A stretch of 18,034 nt of DNA. Origin: an uncultured Blautia sp. (lineage in GTDB: Bacteria > Bacillota > Clostridia > Lachnospirales > Lachnospiraceae). Made by a program: the position numbers and the translations under genes. Positions 15,033-18,034 of this stretch are shown piece by piece. Under the pieces are notes generated by a model that did not search any database, had not been told where the DNA came from, and saw only the letters and a list, made by a program, of their open reading frames with translations. Every line of letters starts with the position of its first letter. Within the stretch, counting starts at the first letter, position 1. The DNA lies in NCBI GenBank assembly GCA_937900135.1, contig CALCDJ010000013.1, positions 1 to 18,034 of the forward strand, in the 5' to 3' direction.

Positions 15033-16522
15033 TGTCAATATTTTCAGAGCAATTTGCGAAATGGAATGCAGAGAAGGCGGTAAATATAGAATCTCTTTGT
15101 AAATATTGCGGCGTGAAAAGTACAGATATGTATGATTATATACGGGGAAAAGGAGACCTTCCATCTGCAGAAATTTTTCAGAAAATCACAGAATTTTTAC
15201 ATCTGACGCCATCAGAATATAAGAAATTTCAGGAGGCGTATTTCATTTCAGAGGTGGGAAAGGAAACATACTATCGACGGAAAAGTGTAGAGCATTTTAT
15301 CATAAATTTTCCAAATCCACTCCCGGGATTGCAGACTTTGAAGCCGAAGAATCCCGAAGATTTCCACATGAATCTGGCTATGGAAAAGCGGTTTTGTACT
15401 GCTCTGAGTTCTCAGGTGGAAGTGAACCACGCTCTTTATCGGGTACTTTTGGAGGAATCCTGGCAGGAGAATGGAAAGATCGCGCTTTTGCTGCAGCCGG
15501 ATTATGGTTTTTTGTTCGATCTTCTTTCCAGTTTGAAGCCTGTGAATTCTCTTCGGATCGATCATCTTTTCTGTATCAGTCGAGAAGGACAGATGAATGA
15601 GAAAAATGAATTGTATGGTTTGGAATACTTAAAAACAATGTTTCCATTGTTTGTAGCGGATCTGGATTATCATCCCTGTTACTTTTATGGAGATATTGCA
15701 TCCCGTTCTTTTAATTTTACAGGGATATCCTGTCTGATTCTGACTTCAAAATGTGCGATCGCCTGTACTTCCGATTATCAGACGGGAGTTTTGTATGGGA
15801 ATCCAGAGGTGGTTTCCATGTTTTGGGAACTGTTTTCTTCCTATAAGGAAAAAGGGACAGAGTTGTTTCAGGCAGTAAAATTTGTTCCGGAAAATACCAA
15901 GGCGCTGGAAAGTGTTTTGCAAAAGGATAAAAAATGTTATATGCTGCAGCCGGAATCTTGCCTTACCCCTTTTATTACAGAAGAGATCCTCAGTCATGTT
16001 TTAAGGCCGGAGCTTCCCTGTGTGGAACTTCTGATCCAAATGATCAACGAAATGTTTGCCAATACGAAAGAGCTGATGGAAGGGGAAAATACATATATCT
16101 ATTTTACACAGCAGGGACTGGAGAACTTTAGGGACACAGGAAAATTAAAGGAAATCCCCGATGTTTTTTATCATCCGTTTTCTGTGGAAGATCGGATAAA
16201 AATGCTGCGCGCCTTGATTCCTTACTGCCAAAGCTGGCATTATCGTATTGTTAATAAGAATTATCCGGTTATGGCAAAAGGAGGGATTCCAGAGAATTTT
16301 CATCTTTGTGTCAATGGAGATCTGGGTTATTTATTATTTGCCAACATTTATGACGAAAATGTGGAGTTAAGGATCAAAGAGCAGGGGCTGTTGACGATAT
16401 TGGAAGATTATGTGGCGAACTTAGATGATGCATATTTCTTTTCGCCAGAAGAGGCGGTAGCGCTTGTGGAGGATATGATACAAACATTATCTCAGCGGGA
16501 GCATGATCTGCGACAGAGATAA
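15032..16522 (+). CDS. HTH protein with large unassigned C-terminal region, second paralogue
   Basis: A 496-residue paralogue of the preceding protein, with the same order throughout: HTH (about 18-60), YYRRKSVEHFI, GKIALLLQPDYGFLFDLLSS, LILTSKCAIACTSDYQ, SMFWELFSSY, CLTPFITEEIL, KEIPDVFYHPF and NFHLCVNGDLGY. The C-terminal blocks are much better conserved than the recognition helix, where VDRSTMYQYMNGK becomes VKSTDMYDYIRGK. The two copies may therefore read different DNA sites but the same signal. Its ATG shares one base with the stop of the first copy (TAATG at 15030-15034), so translation is coupled. The fold is not known to me; the LILTS...TSDYQ-G followed by MFW-x-LF pattern faintly recalls PLD-like sensor domains of TrmB-type regulators, a weak inference. 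Confidence 0.75.
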   Translation: MSIFSEQFAKWNAEKAVNIESLCKYCGVKSTDMYDYIRGKGDLPSAEIFQKITEFLHLTPSEYKKFQEAYFISEVGKETYYRRKSVEHFIINFPNPLPGLQTLKPKNPEDFHMNLAMEKRFCTALSSQVEVNHALYRVLLEESWQENGKIALLLQPDYGFLFDLLSSLKPVNSLRIDHLFCISREGQMNEKNELYGLEYLKTMFPLFVADLDYHPCYFYGDIASRSFNFTGISCLILTSKCAIACTSDYQTGVLYGNPEVVSMFWELFSSYKEKGTELFQAVKFVPENTKALESVLQKDKKCYMLQPESCLTPFITEEILSHVLRPELPCVELLIQMINEMFANTKELMEGENTYIYFTQQGLENFRDTGKLKEIPDVFYHPFSVEDRIKMLRALIPYCQSWHYRIVNKNYPVMAKGGIPENFHLCVNGDLGYLLFANIYDENVELRIKEQGLLTILEDYVANLDDAYFFSPEEAVALVEDMIQTLSQREHDLRQR

Positions 16523-16588
16523 ATGCTCTGCAAGTATGTACAGGGACTCGAATAGAAATGTAGGGAAAATGTAAATTCGTGGTATTTT

Positions 16589-16612
16589 AGGACAGGCAAA
16601 TTTGCCTGTCCT
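16589..16612. terminator. Perfect 24-bp palindrome between convergent genes, probable terminator
   Basis: AGGACAGGCAAA (16589-16600) and TTTGCCTGTCCT (16601-16612) are exact reverse complements with no spacer. It lies 67 bp after the second HTH gene and 15 bp after the end of the convergent nuclease gene. The plus-strand U tract is weak (TTGTGATT) and the minus-strand one is absent, so it may slow both transcripts rather than be a classic terminator. Confidence 0.55.
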
Positions 16613-16626
16613 TTGTGATTCTGATG

Positions 16627-17604
16627 TTAAGCTAAGTGGTATTCCTCCAGCAGTTTCCTCTGAAGCTTCAGGTCAGAGAAAGACTGGAAAAGCTCTTCCT
16701 GTCTCTGATCTCGCATCAATGCCTGGTTTAAGGCGCTGATTTTACTTGCTGCACTTTCATATCCCTGAGAAATACCTTTGGCATATCCCTCTGCTTTGCT
16801 GTCTTTGATCAGATCATCAATGGCCTTACACATATCACATTCACCTCCCTGTGATTCTGTTTGTTCGTTCAGTATTTTTAATTCTTTTGTATTGGACATG
16901 GCACAGAGCAGGTCATAGGCGTCTTCCTTCATGTGAGAGAAGGCGTCTTTGTGTTTGTGAACGTACTGTACCAGTTGTGTTTTATCATTGGTATTTTGCA
17001 GAAAACCAAATACAACCTGGAGATCTGTTTGGAAACGATCCAGATGAGGATAATTCCGAATCTCAAAGAGGTTGATGGGATAATCTGCAATCATCTTCTG
17101 CAAAGGTTCTGGACAGCCGGAAAGATTCAGCATTTCCTTTAAGGTAACTGCTCCATCCCAGGGTTTTTGTCCGTAGTAAAGAACAATCGTGACAATGGGA
17201 AGGAGTGTGTCAGCTTGAGAGAAACCGGAAAGGAATTCGCCGGAACTTTTGGGTATGTGAGTCTTCCGGTTTTCTTTTTGGATTGCTTTCCACTGGCCGT
17301 AATAGCCGGCCGCATCGGTACTCATGATCCGTACTGGCATGGCATAGTGGATATCGGTCTGGTTCTGAATACCAATAAAAATCGCATGGAACTCAGTGGA
17401 GATTTTCCGCGCCAGATCCAGAACATTGACATGTGCCTGGAGAATGCTGCCTTTTTTCCAAAGGGTTGTGATAACCGGGTCAATTTCCAGGATATGTTCC
17501 GGAAGAACAATGGGATTACCCTGATAAATGTATCCGTTTAGAAAATCAGCCATTCGGGTTTTGTCTTTAAAAAAGTTGTTAGAGAAAATATTTGGTTCCT
17601 GCAT
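16627..17604 (-). CDS. Rpn-family recombination-promoting nuclease/putative transposase
   Basis: A 325-residue protein of the Rpn/YhgA-like PD-(D/E)XK family, whose characterised members are DNA endonucleases that raise RecA-independent recombination. The start at 17604 is chosen over one 17 codons upstream because AAGGAGG sits just before it. Family signatures include FLNGYIYQGNPIVLPEHILEID near the N-terminus, GIQNQTDIHYAMPVRIM (78-94), SGEFLSGF, and LLPIVTIVLYYGQKPWDGAVTL. The C-terminus has a Gly-spaced helical segment (AEGYAKGISQGYESAASK). The Asp of the fold is probably Asp63 (VLDLARK). The second acid, normally Glu in GIENQ, is Gln80, so activity is doubtful. It has its own promoter and no visible terminal repeats, so it is a single gene rather than a complete mobile element. 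Confidence 0.85.
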   Translation of the reverse strand: MQEPNIFSNNFFKDKTRMADFLNGYIYQGNPIVLPEHILEIDPVITTLWKKGSILQAHVNVLDLARKISTEFHAIFIGIQNQTDIHYAMPVRIMSTDAAGYYGQWKAIQKENRKTHIPKSSGEFLSGFSQADTLLPIVTIVLYYGQKPWDGAVTLKEMLNLSGCPEPLQKMIADYPINLFEIRNYPHLDRFQTDLQVVFGFLQNTNDKTQLVQYVHKHKDAFSHMKEDAYDLLCAMSNTKELKILNEQTESQGGECDMCKAIDDLIKDSKAEGYAKGISQGYESAASKISALNQALMRDQRQEELFQSFSDLKLQRKLLEEYHLA

Positions 17605-17608
17605 AATA

Positions 17609-17634
17609 CCTCCTTTTCCAATGGAAAAAAGGAG
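17609..17634 (-). promoter_or_regulatory. Ribosome-site-sequestering hairpin in the nuclease leader
   Basis: On the minus strand the Shine-Dalgarno GGAGG (17613-17609), immediately upstream of the nuclease ATG, can pair through its AAAAGGAG region (17617-17610) with CUCC plus U-run at 17634-17625. The inner GG/CC pairs close a 3-nt loop, and two U are bulged. The stem has about 10 bp, so the site would be largely hidden in the full leader RNA. Confidence 0.5.
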
Positions 17635-17666
17635 AACATAGCGAAACCAGAACATTTTGTACTAAT

Positions 17667-17695
17667 ATTATACAAAAGAACAGCCAGACCTGCAA
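17667..17695 (-). promoter_or_regulatory. Proximal promoter for the nuclease gene
   Basis: On the minus strand TTGCAG (17695-17690) is followed after 17 bp by a consensus TATAAT (17672-17667). The start would be near 17660, giving a leader of about 55 nt that contains the sequestering hairpin. Confidence 0.78.
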
Positions 17696-17748
17696 TCCGA
17701 ATTTCCATTTTTGCGTATGATGTTGTCTGTTGTAAATCAGGGATCTGT

Positions 17749-17784
17749 CGGCAGAATCGCCGTAGGATACAGGGAAACCCTGTA
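17749..17784. repeat. Two adjacent small hairpins between the two minus-strand promoters
   Basis: CGGC (17749-17752) pairs with GCCG (17759-17762). Next, TACAGGG (17768-17774) pairs exactly with CCCTGTA (17778-17784) around AAA. Neither strand has a U tract after them. They would lie at the 5' end of RNA from the distal minus-strand promoter. Confidence 0.4.
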
Positions 17785-17795
17785 AGGATGTTTTC

Positions 17796-17824
17796 ATTAT
17801 AATCGAGGGCGGTTCCGACGTCAA
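17796..17824 (-). promoter_or_regulatory. Distal minus-strand promoter upstream of the nuclease gene
   Basis: On the minus strand TTGACG (17824-17819) is followed after 17 bp by TATAAT (17801-17796). Transcription would begin near 17789 and run toward the nuclease gene, adding about 130 nt of leader with the two hairpins at its 5' end. It could instead yield a short separate RNA. Confidence 0.65.
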
Positions 17825-17857
17825 TGGAGAAAATAGGTAAGATATGAGACAGAAAAT

Positions 17858-17877
17858 GTGAAATTATGAAATTTTAC
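17858..17877. repeat. Near-perfect AT-rich dyad upstream of the right-edge promoter
   Basis: GTGAAATT (17858-17865) and AATTTTAC (17870-17877) are reverse complements with one mismatch. The 11 bases ATGAAATTTTA (17866-17876) are identical to 358-368 in the perfect dyad upstream of the HAAS gene promoter. Confidence 0.35.
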
Positions 17878-17909
17878 TTAAAATAATTTGCCACTTTTTT
17901 TGCCACATA

Positions 17910-17938
17910 TTGTGTAATAGTGAAGAAAAAGGTACAAT
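17910..17938 (+). promoter_or_regulatory. Promoter for an unseen gene to the right
   Basis: TTGTGT (17910-17915), a 17-bp spacer, then TACAAT (17933-17938). Two TTTGCCAC copies (17887-17894 and 17899-17906) sit immediately upstream, 12 bp apart. The remaining 96 bases form an A/G-rich leader with no supported start codon: the one ATG near 17987 meets a stop after five codons. Confidence 0.6.
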
Positions 17939-18034
17939 ATATACGGAAGGAAAAGGAAGAAGAAAATAAAAATAAAAAAATTAGAGATGAGCAAAACACA
18001 TTGATTCAAAAGTAGAATTTGGCAGTCAGCTTCT

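Noticed and set aside
17605..17655. Upstream start adding 17 residues to the nuclease
   Set aside because: The extension is leader sequence with the ribosome site inside it. The ATG at 17604 directly follows AAGGAGG.
17798..17803. Plus-strand TATAAT near the right edge
   Set aside because: No -35 element lies at a suitable distance on the plus strand, whereas the minus strand has TTGACG at exactly 17 bp.
17579..17824. Minus-strand open frame of 81 codons upstream of the nuclease
   Set aside because: It overlaps the nuclease start in another frame, has no ribosome site, and covers both promoters.
1..18034. CRISPR arrays, tRNA or rRNA genes, insertion-sequence ends
   Set aside because: No regularly spaced short repeats, cloverleaf structures or rRNA sequence were seen, and no terminal inverted repeats flank the Rpn gene. 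The only large repeats are protein-level repeats in the surface gene and the paralogous HTH pair.

Overview
The window looks like the chromosome of a Gram-positive anaerobe of the Clostridia, most likely a Lachnospiraceae member related to Blautia. This rests on moderate GC, strong AGGAGG ribosome sites, sigma-A type promoters, a ZTP riboswitch in front of a formate-tetrahydrofolate ligase start, a class B sortase with a large cell-wall protein, and Rpn-type and FGGY proteins of the kind common in that family. The assignment comes from recognising sequences, not from a database search.

Left edge (1-460): the first 12 codons of fhs leave the window on the minus strand. Upstream are a ZTP (pfl-type) riboswitch with an overlapping intrinsic terminator and a strong promoter. 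Next is a lone HAAS/DUF1700 membrane protein (463-918) with its own promoter and a perfect AT-rich dyad.

1031-7668: a structured leader precedes a two-gene cell-surface operon. It encodes a secreted protein of about 1850 residues (signal peptide, unassigned N-terminal region, eight DUF11-like repeats, Pro/Thr stalk, SAKTG sorting signal) and, 4 bp later from a TTG start, a class B sortase that probably anchors it.

7669-9770: an FGGY-family carbohydrate kinase has its own promoter. It converges on a solitary HicB-type antitoxin gene on the minus strand, and a strong hairpin lies between them.

9840-16522: a probable four-gene plus-strand operon. It encodes a RACo-like ASKHA ATPase that lacks the ferredoxin domain, a GlgX-type glycogen debranching enzyme overlapping it by 14 bp, and two tandem paralogous helix-turn-helix proteins of about 495 residues with a large unassigned C-terminal region; their reading frames overlap by 1 bp. 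The pairing of a corrinoid-activase homologue, glycogen breakdown and a duplicated regulator has no obvious explanation and is the most novel part of the window.

16589-18034: a perfect 24-bp palindrome separates the operon from a convergent Rpn-family (PD-(D/E)XK) nuclease/transposase gene. Its usual catalytic Glu is Gln, and a leader hairpin can sequester its ribosome site. The right edge holds no complete gene: it has two minus-strand promoters for the nuclease gene, and a plus-strand promoter feeding a leader that runs out of the window.
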